From: an uncultured Phocaeicola sp.
GTDB lineage: Bacteria; Bacteroidota; Bacteroidia; Bacteroidales; Bacteroidaceae
Assembly: GCA_947626525.1 (NCBI GenBank)
Contig: CANQSM010000001.1
Location: 62,001-126,000 of the forward strand
Length of the DNA: 64,000 bases
Direction: 5' to 3'
The position numbers and the translations under genes were made by a program. The notes under the pieces were generated by a model, which saw only the letters and a program-made list of their open reading frames with translations, made no database searches and was not told the origin of the DNA. Shown here piece after piece: positions 9,032 through 18,482 of this stretch (its first letter is position 1; the number at the start of each line of letters is the position of its first letter).

Positions 9032-9067
9032 AATCGTCTAAATTTAAAATATCATTGGCTCTTTTAT

Positions 9068-9877
9068 CTAATCCCACCACGAAGGAGGGTCGAACACGAC
9101 CGGATCCAATACACCATCGCCATCCTCATCCGTATCCTCACGCAAAATGTCCAGCCCCTGACTTGTCCGTTCCGCATTTACCCGCTCCAGTTCCTGAGGC
9201 AACCATGCTGCCATATACGTCTGGTATCCTGAATCACCATTCATGAACTCTTCGATATACGCCTCGTCCCAGGCGTTTCCGGTCGCATCAATCATGAATT
9301 GATGTTTCCCGGGCCGATAAGGACCGAAAGCATAGTCCAAATAATAAGCTTCCCAATTGTCCGGTTTCGATAACTTATCGGTAAAAAGAATCTCGCGATA
9401 ACTGAACGATTCATATCCGGCCTTAAAATACTCATTTTCCTTCACAGCCACCCGCAATACGACCGTTTTCTTTTTCAGCGAACCGTCACGCAACAGCACC
9501 ACCGGTACCCGTGTTTTCACGGCTCCGGCAGGTACCACATAAAACCTCTTCAAGTCCGCATTATCAAACGCCACATAATGCACTCCCGGCTCGGCGTCAT
9601 CGCCTTCGGTAGCCACCTGCCGCAGTTCCAAAGCGCGCTCTTTATCCGACACAAAACCCATCGTCGACATCTCAAGCCACACCGTATCGTTTTCCACATC
9701 TCCATGATAGACAAACGAATAAGAAATTTCTTTCCTCTCCGATGAAGAATTCGGCAATATGAAGTTCAACCGGCACACATCCGTATCATACACAGGCAAA
9801 TCTTCTTCACAACTTGTCGCCATATACAATCCGCAACAAATCCCTATACAGTATATAAATCTTTTCATATCCATCAT
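9068..9877 (-). CDS. DUF4843 surface lipoprotein
   Basis: 269 residues, lipobox ATSC near residue 23, followed by EEDLP. The body matches the DUF4843 pattern: repeated Ig-like strands, a central GVHYVAF segment and a C-terminal alpha-rich part with MAAWLPQELERVN. It starts with ATGATGG overlapping the end of the SusD gene by 4 bp, so it is translationally coupled. It probably forms part of the outer-membrane importer complex with SusC, SusD and the PKD-like protein. Function beyond that is unknown. Confidence 0.8.
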   Translation of the reverse strand: MMDMKRFIYCIGICCGLYMATSCEEDLPVYDTDVCRLNFILPNSSSERKEISYSFVYHGDVENDTVWLEMSTMGFVSDKERALELRQVATEGDDAEPGVHYVAFDNADLKRFYVVPAGAVKTRVPVVLLRDGSLKKKTVVLRVAVKENEYFKAGYESFSYREILFTDKLSKPDNWEAYYLDYAFGPYRPGKHQFMIDATGNAWDEAYIEEFMNGDSGYQTYMAAWLPQELERVNAERTSQGLDILREDTDEDGDGVLDPVVFDPPSWWD

Positions 9878-11385
9878 TCCTTATTTAAATTGGGGTTATA
9901 TTCCGATGCGGGAAGTTTCACAATGTACTCGTCTTCCTGCACCGCACCGTCTTTCCACATCATCGTAGCGGAATGATTCCGTTTGTAGACATAAAACATC
10001 AATCCTTCCGCAAAGAACTCCCTCCGATATTCATTTATCATTTCCGTCCTCACCTCATCAAGCGACGCGAACGCATCCGCTTCCAACAGCACTTCACGGT
10101 CGCGCATATAAATGCGATACAACCGGTTCGCTTCCTCCAGGCTCGTAGTGGTTTCCATTGCAATCAGATAGATTTCGGACATACGTATCAACGGGATCAC
10201 CTGATGTTTCCGCATCAGATTCTTCGCGTCATCCTCATAATAATATTTCATTACCGCACAGTAAGTAGCTCCTGTGTTTTCGCGAAGCGATTTATTCCAA
10301 ACGGAACGATAACGGTTATGGGAAGCCGTCAACATCCCATTGTACAAGTCATTGAGCTTGTCAACGGACAAAATATAATAGCGGGTCGGACTGTAAAAGT
10401 GGTTATCCGCAGTCGCTCCCACCAATGTAGACACAGTATAATTCTTCAAGTCGAATTTACTCAGCAAAAGCAAGGCTTCCGACGGACATGCGTAATAGTT
10501 GTTGCTCTTGGACAAATCCGAAGCGCCGGTCAAAGGGAAACGGGTCTCGCCGTCAATCTCCAAATTGATGATCTCCATTGCCAGTTTATATGCGTCTTCC
10601 GTCTTTCCCAAGTAAAGAGCCAGACGGGCCTGCATGGCTCTCACAGCCCAATAGTTCATCCGGAACTGACGGTCAAGCAAAAACTCGTCGGATAGGCTGT
10701 TGTCGCTGTTTACCTGTTCGAAAGTAGCTTCATAAGAAGGGTCGCCCTCTTTCAATAAAGCCGCGGCTTTATCCAGATCCTCTTCCAACCTTGTCACATA
10801 TTCGGTAAACGAATAATAAGCCGGCACCTCATCCAACTGTGTCGTATAGGAATAGGGAAGCTCCACCTGCCGGTTCGCCCCTTGCGGCAACTGCCCGAAC
10901 AAACGCAGCACATCCATCTGGCAATACGCGCGCAACGCATAGGCCTCGCCCATAAACATTTCCCGTGTTTTCTCGCTTGCGAACACATCCTTGTCGGTAT
11001 CACAGTGCTTCAGAACTATATTCGCTTGCGTCACCACATTAAACAATCCCGTATAGATGGCCTGAACCGCCGTCTTCGCATAATCATTGTCATAATCGTG
11101 CAAATTCAAATAATGATCAGCCATAACCGATTCCGAGGCATTCTGGCCGAACTGCCACAAATTCGCCAACGACTCGATATTCGTCATGGTCAGGCGTTCA
11201 CCATATACATCCCGGTCAGCCATAGCCATATAACAACCTGTCAGCGCACTTTTAAACCCCTCATACGACCGGAATATATCCTCCTCCTTATCTTCCAAAT
11301 CGGACCGGACATCCAACCAGTCGTCACAAGAAGAGAAGCAACACGTAAGAACCGCCCATAAGGCTATATAGATTTTCCTTTTCAT
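9874..11385 (-). CDS. SusD/RagB-like substrate-binding lipoprotein (locus 1)
   Basis: About 503 residues from the ATG at 11385, which is preceded by a purine-rich GGAAAGAG. An upstream ATG at 11412 overlaps the susC stop (TAATG) and is a possible alternative start. Lipobox FSSC is followed by DDWLDV, the classical SusD N-terminus. TPR-like helices carry the SusD fold (ALTGCYMAMADRD; EAYALRAYCQMDVLRLFG) and the C-terminus has the usual EYRREFFAEG. It acts as the hinged lid on the SusC barrel and captures ligand at the cell surface. Confidence 0.9.
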   Translation of the reverse strand: MKRKIYIALWAVLTCCFSSCDDWLDVRSDLEDKEEDIFRSYEGFKSALTGCYMAMADRDVYGERLTMTNIESLANLWQFGQNASESVMADHYLNLHDYDNDYAKTAVQAIYTGLFNVVTQANIVLKHCDTDKDVFASEKTREMFMGEAYALRAYCQMDVLRLFGQLPQGANRQVELPYSYTTQLDEVPAYYSFTEYVTRLEEDLDKAAALLKEGDPSYEATFEQVNSDNSLSDEFLLDRQFRMNYWAVRAMQARLALYLGKTEDAYKLAMEIINLEIDGETRFPLTGASDLSKSNNYYACPSEALLLLSKFDLKNYTVSTLVGATADNHFYSPTRYYILSVDKLNDLYNGMLTASHNRYRSVWNKSLRENTGATYCAVMKYYYEDDAKNLMRKHQVIPLIRMSEIYLIAMETTTSLEEANRLYRIYMRDREVLLEADAFASLDEVRTEMINEYRREFFAEGLMFYVYKRNHSATMMWKDGAVQEDEYIVKLPASEYNPNLNKE

Positions 11386-11411
11386 ACTCTTTCCTTTTCC
11401 ATTAATATCCA

Positions 11412-14400
11412 TTAAAACAAGAATTTCACACTTGCCTGCACATTCCGGGCAAACGGATAATTGATACCTCGCTCCAGTTTTACAGACGAGAAATAGAATA
11501 TATCAGACATATTCACCCCAAATGTAACGGTCTGTACCGGCAGCGCTTTCCGCAAGGCATCGTTATCCCATTTATATTGCAGGCTTACCGATTGCAACTC
11601 CAACACCCTCTCGTCCATCACATAACGTGATGTCGATTTGGTGTCATTATCCGAGAACCCTTTGAAGAATGTCACGTCTCCCGGCTTCATCCAGCGCTCA
11701 CTCCACACGCGCTTATCCACATTTTGGTCAAGAATGGCGCTTCTTCTCACTTCCACCCTATCCCGCAAAGTCGAGTTGTACACTTGTCCACCCCAACGAT
11801 AGGCGAAAGAAAGATTCAGGGAAAATCCCTTCCACCTGACCATAGAGCTCAATATACCTTTGTATTTGGGATCTTTGCAGCCCAAATATACCATATCGGA
11901 AGATTTCCACGTATTCGTCACATTTCCATCCTTATCCAAAAATATCTCCTCGCCCGTGCTGGGGTCGATTCCCAAGGAACGGACCCCGTATATCGCGTTT
12001 TGCGGACGTCCTACCGTCAGCAGATTGGCAATCTCGACATCTTGTTCCAAATAGGCCTTATTCTGCGCTTCAATATCAGCCGACAATTCGGTGATTTCAT
12101 TCTTGTTGTACACCAACTGGCCACTCAACATCCAACTCAAATCATGCACACGGTCGCGAATCAGATACGCGCTCAAAGAAGCCTCGAAGCCCACATTCTT
12201 CACGGCCCCGACATTCGCCGAATAGGAAGAGAACCCCATAGAAAGAGGCAGGTCCATGTAGGAAAGCAGGTTGGATGTTTTCTTCGTATACACATCAAAC
12301 GAGCCTTTCAAGCGGTCATTCCATAGTCCCCACTCTATTCCCAGATTGAATTCGTCCGTCTTCTGCCACGTCAAATCGGGATTTCCCAAACCTTGCAAAA
12401 GCGCGCCTCCCCAATTGAGATACTTGTTATCCGTTATATAATCATATACCGACAAAGTGCCGGCGGAAGAAGTCAGCTGGGTACCTGTCTCTCCATAAGA
12501 AGCTTTCAGACGCAACGTATTTATCACACTGTTTTCCCGTAAGAACCCTTCATTATGCAAGTTCCAGCCAAGGCCTACACTATAGAAGGGCGCATACTTC
12601 TTATTACTTCCGAAATTGGAATTGCCGTCAACACGATAGGACACATCCACGTAATAACGGTTATCGTATGTATAACTGGCATTTCCGGTCAGGCCGAAAC
12701 GACGATATATCGACTGCGAACCTGACGGCTTCGAATTCTTCGCATACTGTTGCGCGTTTACCAGACTGGTAATATTCTCCGTACCGAATCCTTCCAGATT
12801 GAAAATATACATGTGCGATTTTCCCTCCGACGCCGAAAGGTCGACACCGACATACAACTGATGGACATCCTTGAAGACCTTGCTGTAGGAGAATGTAAGA
12901 TTCGCATTCATGGAAAAATCCTTCCCGGTATTGTAATCGTATGTTCCCTTGCGGAAATAGCCTTCATCGGAAGCGTACTCGTCCCCATCGAACCTTGAAT
13001 TATAAGGAGACACGAACACGTCCCTTGTGTTCCGCACATTCGTAAGTCCCAACTGCCCGCGCACGGTGAACTCCGGCAACGGTTTCCATTCTATCGAGAA
13101 ATTATTGGTCACTTCCTCATACCCTGACTTATCAAAGGAATTCAACGAAGCGTCATACAACGGATTTCCGGCATAAGCCTGATAATACTCCCTGTGCCGG
13201 TAAGAACGTATCCAATCCCCGTTCTCATCCACCGGCGATTCATAGGGATTCATGGACACATAATCGCTGAACGATCCATATTTGCTCTCGCGGCTACGAT
13301 TCACCCCGATAGAAGTATAGTTCTTGAAAATGAAGTCCTTTACCCGATACATCAAGGTAATGTCTCCGGTAAAGTTTCTCCGTTCCGAGTCTTTCATAGC
13401 TCCCTGCGTGTTGCCATACGTTGCGGAAGCCGCCCAGCGGAACTCTTCGCTACCTCCTTCAAGGCGAAGGTTATAACGCTGTCCCACTCCGGTATGGAGA
13501 GGTTTGCTTATCCAATCGGTATCCACTCCCCGAAGTACGTCTCTCAACCTCCTGTTGTACACCTCCTGCCAATTCGTATCCGACGGGGGATAATCGTCAT
13601 GGTACAAGCCCAACGAATTCTCCAGTTCCAGCTTCTGCGCCGCATTCAGCAAATCATAGGAAGTCAAGTCCGGAATCTCGAACGTAAGCCCCATTTCCGC
13701 GTTGGCCCTCAGCTTGCCGGCTTCCGGCTCTTTCGTAACGACCACAATCACACCATTTGCGCCCCGCGAGCCATAAATGGCCGTAGCCGCGGCATCCTTC
13801 AATATATTAATGGATTCAATCTCCTCATCATTGTAATCCATCAACTTGGTCAAGGATATTTCAAATCCGTCCATAATGATAAGAGGTGTGTTCACCATGC
13901 TTTTCTGCGACTCGTTGAACTCCTTCAAATCAGTCGGTATCGAAGCGTTACCGCGGATACTGATGGAGGGAAGGTTATTCGGGTTACTTCCGTTCAGGTT
14001 ATCGACCGCGAAATTCAGCGAGGCGTCGATATTCTTCAGCGTATGCAACAGGTTCTGCCCCTTAAACATGTCCAGTTGCTCTTTCGTCACCGTCGACACG
14101 GCTCCCGTGTAACTTTCCTTTGCCTTCCTGAAGATACCGGTCACCACCACATCTTTCAATGTTGTCTGCGAGCTTTCCCTCAATTCAACCGTTAATTTAG
14201 CCATACCATTATATACGACCTCCTTCGGCTCCATACCTATATAACTGAACGTCAGCACTTCACCGGGCTCCACCTCTATTTCATAATTACCATCCACGTC
14301 TGTCGCCACACCTCTATGTGTGCCTTTTATCATCACCGCAGCCCCTATGACAGGAAAATTGTCCTTGTCCAACACCGTACCTCTCAACTTACGAACCTGT

Positions 14401-14783
14401 GTTCCGGCTTTTACCACTCCTTTCTTGGCAACGGTTACCATTTTCCCGTCTATTTTAAAAACAATGTCTGTTTCCCCAAACACACGGGCAAGTACAGACG
14501 GGACGGGTTCATTCGTAGCTTTCACCGTAACAGGCGGCACAGAAGCAAGTTGTTCGGTATTGTACATAAAGTCCATACCGGTTTGTTGATGAATGGCATC
14601 GAACAACTGTTTCACCGTCACATTCCTCAAATCCAATGTGACACGCTGACCGTCATCGTTTACCAGTTCAACCACATTATCCGCCCCTCTCCACGAGTTT
14701 TCGGGAGAACGGGCCCAAGCGGGTCGCGACAATAGCATGCCGGACACCAAAGCCAGACATAAAAATGTTTTTTCTCTCATCAT
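11412..14783 (-). CDS. SusC/RagA TonB-dependent transporter with STN domain (locus 1)
   Basis: 1123 residues. Signal peptide (to about ARPSWAR), then an STN domain (about 48-110; DLRNVTVKQLFDAIHQQTG), a carboxypeptidase-D-like domain (about 132-215; GTVLDKDNFPVIGAAV), the plug (LKDVVVTGIF, LKDAAATAIYGSRGANGV) and a long beta-barrel ending in VQASVKFLF with a terminal aromatic. The STN domain is the module that signals ligand occupancy to an inner-membrane anti-sigma factor, fitting the FecR-like and ECF sigma genes just upstream (13 bp gap). It imports its ligand across the outer membrane using TonB energy. Confidence 0.93.
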   Translation of the reverse strand: MMREKTFLCLALVSGMLLSRPAWARSPENSWRGADNVVELVNDDGQRVTLDLRNVTVKQLFDAIHQQTGMDFMYNTEQLASVPPVTVKATNEPVPSVLARVFGETDIVFKIDGKMVTVAKKGVVKAGTQVRKLRGTVLDKDNFPVIGAAVMIKGTHRGVATDVDGNYEIEVEPGEVLTFSYIGMEPKEVVYNGMAKLTVELRESSQTTLKDVVVTGIFRKAKESYTGAVSTVTKEQLDMFKGQNLLHTLKNIDASLNFAVDNLNGSNPNNLPSISIRGNASIPTDLKEFNESQKSMVNTPLIIMDGFEISLTKLMDYNDEEIESINILKDAAATAIYGSRGANGVIVVVTKEPEAGKLRANAEMGLTFEIPDLTSYDLLNAAQKLELENSLGLYHDDYPPSDTNWQEVYNRRLRDVLRGVDTDWISKPLHTGVGQRYNLRLEGGSEEFRWAASATYGNTQGAMKDSERRNFTGDITLMYRVKDFIFKNYTSIGVNRSRESKYGSFSDYVSMNPYESPVDENGDWIRSYRHREYYQAYAGNPLYDASLNSFDKSGYEEVTNNFSIEWKPLPEFTVRGQLGLTNVRNTRDVFVSPYNSRFDGDEYASDEGYFRKGTYDYNTGKDFSMNANLTFSYSKVFKDVHQLYVGVDLSASEGKSHMYIFNLEGFGTENITSLVNAQQYAKNSKPSGSQSIYRRFGLTGNASYTYDNRYYVDVSYRVDGNSNFGSNKKYAPFYSVGLGWNLHNEGFLRENSVINTLRLKASYGETGTQLTSSAGTLSVYDYITDNKYLNWGGALLQGLGNPDLTWQKTDEFNLGIEWGLWNDRLKGSFDVYTKKTSNLLSYMDLPLSMGFSSYSANVGAVKNVGFEASLSAYLIRDRVHDLSWMLSGQLVYNKNEITELSADIEAQNKAYLEQDVEIANLLTVGRPQNAIYGVRSLGIDPSTGEEIFLDKDGNVTNTWKSSDMVYLGCKDPKYKGILSSMVRWKGFSLNLSFAYRWGGQVYNSTLRDRVEVRRSAILDQNVDKRVWSERWMKPGDVTFFKGFSDNDTKSTSRYVMDERVLELQSVSLQYKWDNDALRKALPVQTVTFGVNMSDIFYFSSVKLERGINYPFARNVQASVKFLF

Positions 14784-14796
14784 GTAACATTAAATA

Positions 14797-15909
14797 TTAT
14801 GGTTTTCTCATTATTCTAATCTGATGGTTCCGTATTTGGAATTGTACGTTTACAGTAGCTTCCACTCCTTTCAGAATCACATTGATATCTTCATAGCGGC
14901 TGACGTTTCCGGTAAAATGCAGGTCAGCCAGCTCCGTGTCCTGAAAGCGGACATCCATGTTATACCACAAGGAAAGGGTTTCCATGATTTCCCCCAATGA
15001 TTCGTCCTCGAATACGAAACGGTTGCGGTGCCATGCCGTATAGGGTTCCAGATTCTTGTCCGAAATGCTGAGGGAACGCTCCGTTCCGTTCCATACCGCT
15101 ACCTGGCCGACTTCCAGCATACGCGCCTCTTCCTCGGAGAAGAACACTCCGATGGAGCCTTCCTCCAACGCTACGGTAACAGTTTGCGGAGAACGCGCAT
15201 TGACACTGAACTTAGTCCCGTATTGTCTGATAGTCAAACCGTTTGCCTGCACATAAAAAGGCCGCCCGGCATCTTTGGCCACTTCGAAATAAGCTTCCCC
15301 GGTGAGAGTCACGACCCGTTTGTCCCGGTCGAACGAAAGAGGGTATTTCAGTTCGGAAAGGGAATTCAGATGAACCATGGTCCCGTCGGGCAAAGTTATA
15401 TGGTATTCACCACCACGGGGAGTCACTAACGTATTCTGCTGACTGGTGCTTACCTTGCTGTCTTCTTCATAACGCAACCTGCCATTCTCGTCCGCCGCCA
15501 TCAGCTGATCATCGATGCGTATCCATCCCAGCTCTCTGGAATTGCCAAGTTCCACGATTGCGCCATTTCCCAAATAAAGGGTAGCTTTCGGGCTTCCAGG
15601 CACTATTTCGTCGGATTGCCCGGGAGAACTTAACCCCAGCCACAGGCTGAAAGCGAGCAGCACAGGCAAGGCAAGCATGGCAGCCCAAGTAGCGACATGT
15701 CTCCAATTGAATCTCCGCACAACCGGAACAGGTTGCGGACGCATCTCACAATAGGCGCGATAAAGTTCCCTGTAATTATGGCGCAACTGAAGTTTCCGGA
15801 AATAAGCCTCATGTGCGGGGTCTTCATCCAACCATGCTCGCAGGGCCTTTTCTTCCTCTTCATTCAAAATGCCCAAAACATGCTTCGCCAATAACTCCTC
15901 TATCTTCAT
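14797..15909 (-). CDS. FecR-like anti-sigma factor
   Basis: The track ORF begins at 16014, but its first 35 codons overlap the sigma gene; the ATG at 15909 (MKIEELLAKHVLG) is the natural start, giving 370 residues. A short cytoplasmic anti-sigma region (about 1-75, EEEEKALRAWLDEDP) is followed by one transmembrane helix (about 92-112, WAAMLALPVLLAFSLWLGL). Then come the periplasmic FecR domain (TPRGGEYHITLPDGT; GEAYFEVAKDAGRPFYV) and a C-terminal secretin/TonB-like domain (SLWYNMDVRFQD). It holds the ECF sigma factor until the STN domain of SusC reports ligand. Confidence 0.92.
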   Translation of the reverse strand: MKIEELLAKHVLGILNEEEEKALRAWLDEDPAHEAYFRKLQLRHNYRELYRAYCEMRPQPVPVVRRFNWRHVATWAAMLALPVLLAFSLWLGLSSPGQSDEIVPGSPKATLYLGNGAIVELGNSRELGWIRIDDQLMAADENGRLRYEEDSKVSTSQQNTLVTPRGGEYHITLPDGTMVHLNSLSELKYPLSFDRDKRVVTLTGEAYFEVAKDAGRPFYVQANGLTIRQYGTKFSVNARSPQTVTVALEEGSIGVFFSEEEARMLEVGQVAVWNGTERSLSISDKNLEPYTAWHRNRFVFEDESLGEIMETLSLWYNMDVRFQDTELADLHFTGNVSRYEDINVILKGVEATVNVQFQIRNHQIRIMRKP

Positions 15910-15946
15910 TTCATTTTGTCGTTTATTATTAAAACGACAAGAGGTA

Positions 15947-16513
15947 TCAAAGGGGGTATGCCATTTCCAAAAAAATGAGAAGGAATGATGTTTTTTTATT
16001 ATTCCGGCTGCCAAAATGCTCTCTCAGCATTTTCATGGCTTTCTTTTTCTGCGTTTTGACAGTAAGGACAGAGAGATTCAGTTGGCAGGCAATCTCTTCG
16101 TTCGACAAGCCGTCGAGATGCATCAGAAAGATTTCACGGCAACGTCCCGGCAGCCGGTCTATGGCCTGAAACAGGAGATTCAGCATCTCTTCATCCAATC
16201 TGGCTTCCCAGCGGCTTTCCCTGGAAGCGGAAAGGAAATGCTCCGCATAGCGGTTCTCCACTTCCAGATGTTTTAAGAAATCGAGCGCCGAGTTCCTTAC
16301 GGAAGTATATAGATACGTATTCAAAGCCGTCTTCGAGAAGAAACGCGGTTCTTTCTCCCACAAACCGACAAAAATCTCCTGCACGATGTCTTCCGCGACA
16401 TCCCGCCTTGCCACATAGCTCTCGGCAAAACTCACCAAAGAATCGTAATACTCCTTATACAAAAGCTGAAAGGATTCTTTCACTCTCTCCTTATCGGGGT
16501 CCGTATTTCTCAT
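15947..16513 (-). CDS. ECF-type RNA polymerase sigma factor
   Basis: 188 residues. The sigma-70 region 2 (about 15-80, DVAEDIVQEIFVGLWE) and region 4 helix-turn-helix (about 130-175, LPGRCREIFLMHLDGLSNEEIACQL) are clear; the linker is short, as in ECF factors of Bacteroidetes. It is the first gene of the operon sigma, anti-sigma, susC, susD and accessory lipoproteins, and is expected to activate that operon when released. A -33/-7 pair lies at 16556-16588. The protein tail (KKTSFLLIFLEMAYPL) is hydrophobic, which is mildly unusual. Confidence 0.93.
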   Translation of the reverse strand: MRNTDPDKERVKESFQLLYKEYYDSLVSFAESYVARRDVAEDIVQEIFVGLWEKEPRFFSKTALNTYLYTSVRNSALDFLKHLEVENRYAEHFLSASRESRWEARLDEEMLNLLFQAIDRLPGRCREIFLMHLDGLSNEEIACQLNLSVLTVKTQKKKAMKMLREHFGSRNNKKTSFLLIFLEMAYPL

Positions 16514-16555
16514 GCTCCGCCTTTCCTGTTTCTACTAATTACGCTTCATCATCGT

Positions 16556-16588
16556 ACAAAAGTAAACAGAATGTGTGAATGAAGCAAT
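16556..16588 (-). promoter_or_regulatory. Promoter of the sigma/anti-sigma/susCD operon
   Basis: The reverse strand reads ATTG, 20 bp, then TACTTTTGT (TAnnTTTG). It lies about 43 bp upstream of the sigma ATG. Confidence 0.6.
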
Positions 16589-16704
16589 AATCCGTCTCTT
16601 TTTTAACAGCCTCATTCCGAAGTCCTTTCCGGCATCCTCTCACTCCCGTACATCCACACATCGATTTTTCACATTCCCGCACGGCACAAAACATATACGA
16701 CCGA

Positions 16705-16750
16705 CGCGGACTCCGCGGCAACCCATCGGGTCATCTCCGCGGAATCCGCG
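16705..16750. repeat. Long inverted repeat, possible terminator of etf operon
   Basis: Arms CGCGGACTCCGCGG and CCGCGGAATCCGCG pair over 14 bp with one mismatch. The 18-bp loop holds a second small hairpin (ACCC-atc-GGGT). It lies 26 bp beyond the acyl-CoA dehydrogenase stop, but there is no U-run, so it is either a U-less terminator or another kind of palindromic element. The rest of the 16514-16775 gap holds only the sigma promoter. Confidence 0.5.
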
Positions 16751-16775
16751 TCTGGCAGAAAGGGCGGATATGAAA

Positions 16776-18482
16776 TTATCTGCGGTAAGCTTCCAACCCT
16801 TCAGCCTTAAACTTGCGAATGAAATTGAAGTGTTTCTCCACTTCCGCTTCAGCATAATTCACATACACCAACGCCGACTTCGCAAACATTTCCGGCTCGC
16901 GGGTCGCGTCCTGAACAATCAAGTGGGACATGACGCACACGGCAGCCATCTCGTAAAGGCGACGGGCCACGAAATCCAGCAACTCCTGATTCTGTGCCTC
17001 TTTCACCGCACCGGTGCAAGACTCAAGCTTGACAGTCATTTCCTTTATACGCTCCAGCAGAGGTTTCATTTCCTCGCTGCAAGGAACTTGCTCAAAATCA
17101 TGAAGCGTAGCGGCATACGAGCCATTGGTCACGTAGCGGATGGCAGCCACGGTCTGCAACTGGGTCGTCCCTTCGTAAATGGAAGTGATACGCGCGTCAC
17201 GGTAAATGCGCTGGCAAGCATACTCCAGCATGAAGCCGGAACCGCCATGAATCTGGATGCAATCGTACGCATTCTGGTTGGCATACTCGGAATTCATGCC
17301 TTTTGCCAGCGGAGTGAACGCGTCGGCCAGCTTCGCATAAGCTTTCTGCTCCTGACGCTCCTCCGGAGTGAGCTTACGCTCGCGGGCAATGTCGTCCAAT
17401 GCCTTGTAAATGTCCACATAACGTGAAGTCTGGTACAGCAACGAACGTCCCGCGTCCAATTTGGCTTTCATGAGAGCCAGCATATCGTACACGGCAGGGA
17501 AGTCGATAATCGCCTTGCCAAACTGTTTGCGGTCCCTGGCATAAGCCAAGCCCTCGTTGTAGGCGGCCTGCGACAAGCCGACCGACTGGGCGGCAATACC
17601 CAGGCGGGCTCCATTCATCAAGGCCATCACATATTTAATCAGACCTAACTTGCGATCGCCGCAAAGTTCGGCCTTGGCATTCTTGTAGACCAGCTCGCAA
17701 GTGGGTGAGCCGTGGATGCCTAATTTATTTTCAATACGGCGTACATTCACACCGCCCTGATTCTTATCGTAGATGAACATGGACAGGCCGCGTCCGTCTT
17801 TGGTTCCCTCCTCCGAGCGGGCCAACACCAGATGGATGTCCGCGTCACCGTTGGTAATGAAACGTTTCACACCGTTCAGACGCCAGCAGTTCTCTTTCTC
17901 ATCGAAAGTCGCTTTCAACATCACGCTCTGCAGATCGGAACCCGCATCCGGCTCCGTCAAGTCCATCGACATGGTCTCGCCCGCGCATACACGCGGAATG
18001 AAACGGCTGTGCTGATCCTCGTTGCCGAACTCATAAAGCGTCTCGATGCAATCCTGCAACGACCAGATATTCCCGAAGCCCGCATCGGCAGCCGCCACGA
18101 TTTCCGCACACATGGTATACGGCGTAATCGGGAAGTTCAGTCCGCCAAAACGGCGCGGCATGGTCATACCGTTCAACCCGGCCTTCACCATGGCATCCAG
18201 ATTCTGTACCGTTCCCGAAGCATACCGCACCCGGCCGTTCGCGCAACGGGGGCCTTCCGCGTCCACGCCCTCAGCATTGGGGGCGATGATTTCACCACTA
18301 ATTTCGCCAGTGATATCCAGCACTTTATCATAAGAGTCCATTGCGTCCTCGAAATCCACGGGAGCATAATCAAACTCATCCTTGTCTCTGTAATCGCGCT
18401 CTTTCAGTTCACAGATACGCTTCATCATCGGATTGTTCAAGTGATACTTGAGTTCCGGTATGTCTTTATAAAAGTTTGCCAT
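16776..18482 (-). CDS. Acyl-CoA dehydrogenase family flavoprotein
   Basis: 568 residues. The ACAD core includes MDLTEPDAGSDLQ (flavin/substrate region, about 180), SVGLSQAAYNEGLAYARDRKQFG (about 305) and the catalytic glutamate in SIYEGTTQ (about 434). A C-terminal extension of about 130 helical residues follows, placing it with the long, roughly 570-600-residue ACADs rather than short-chain enzymes. The start overlaps the etfA stop (TAATG), so the two are coupled. It oxidises an acyl-CoA and passes electrons to the EtfAB encoded upstream; the actual acyl substrate is not evident. Confidence 0.92.
   Translation of the reverse strand: MANFYKDIPELKYHLNNPMMKRICELKERDYRDKDEFDYAPVDFEDAMDSYDKVLDITGEISGEIIAPNAEGVDAEGPRCANGRVRYASGTVQNLDAMVKAGLNGMTMPRRFGGLNFPITPYTMCAEIVAAADAGFGNIWSLQDCIETLYEFGNEDQHSRFIPRVCAGETMSMDLTEPDAGSDLQSVMLKATFDEKENCWRLNGVKRFITNGDADIHLVLARSEEGTKDGRGLSMFIYDKNQGGVNVRRIENKLGIHGSPTCELVYKNAKAELCGDRKLGLIKYVMALMNGARLGIAAQSVGLSQAAYNEGLAYARDRKQFGKAIIDFPAVYDMLALMKAKLDAGRSLLYQTSRYVDIYKALDDIARERKLTPEERQEQKAYAKLADAFTPLAKGMNSEYANQNAYDCIQIHGGSGFMLEYACQRIYRDARITSIYEGTTQLQTVAAIRYVTNGSYAATLHDFEQVPCSEEMKPLLERIKEMTVKLESCTGAVKEAQNQELLDFVARRLYEMAAVCVMSHLIVQDATREPEMFAKSALVYVNYAEAEVEKHFNFIRKFKAEGLEAYRR

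Noticed and set aside
13194-14195. 333-aa plus-strand ORF
   Set aside because: Antisense shadow of the SusC gene with STN domain.
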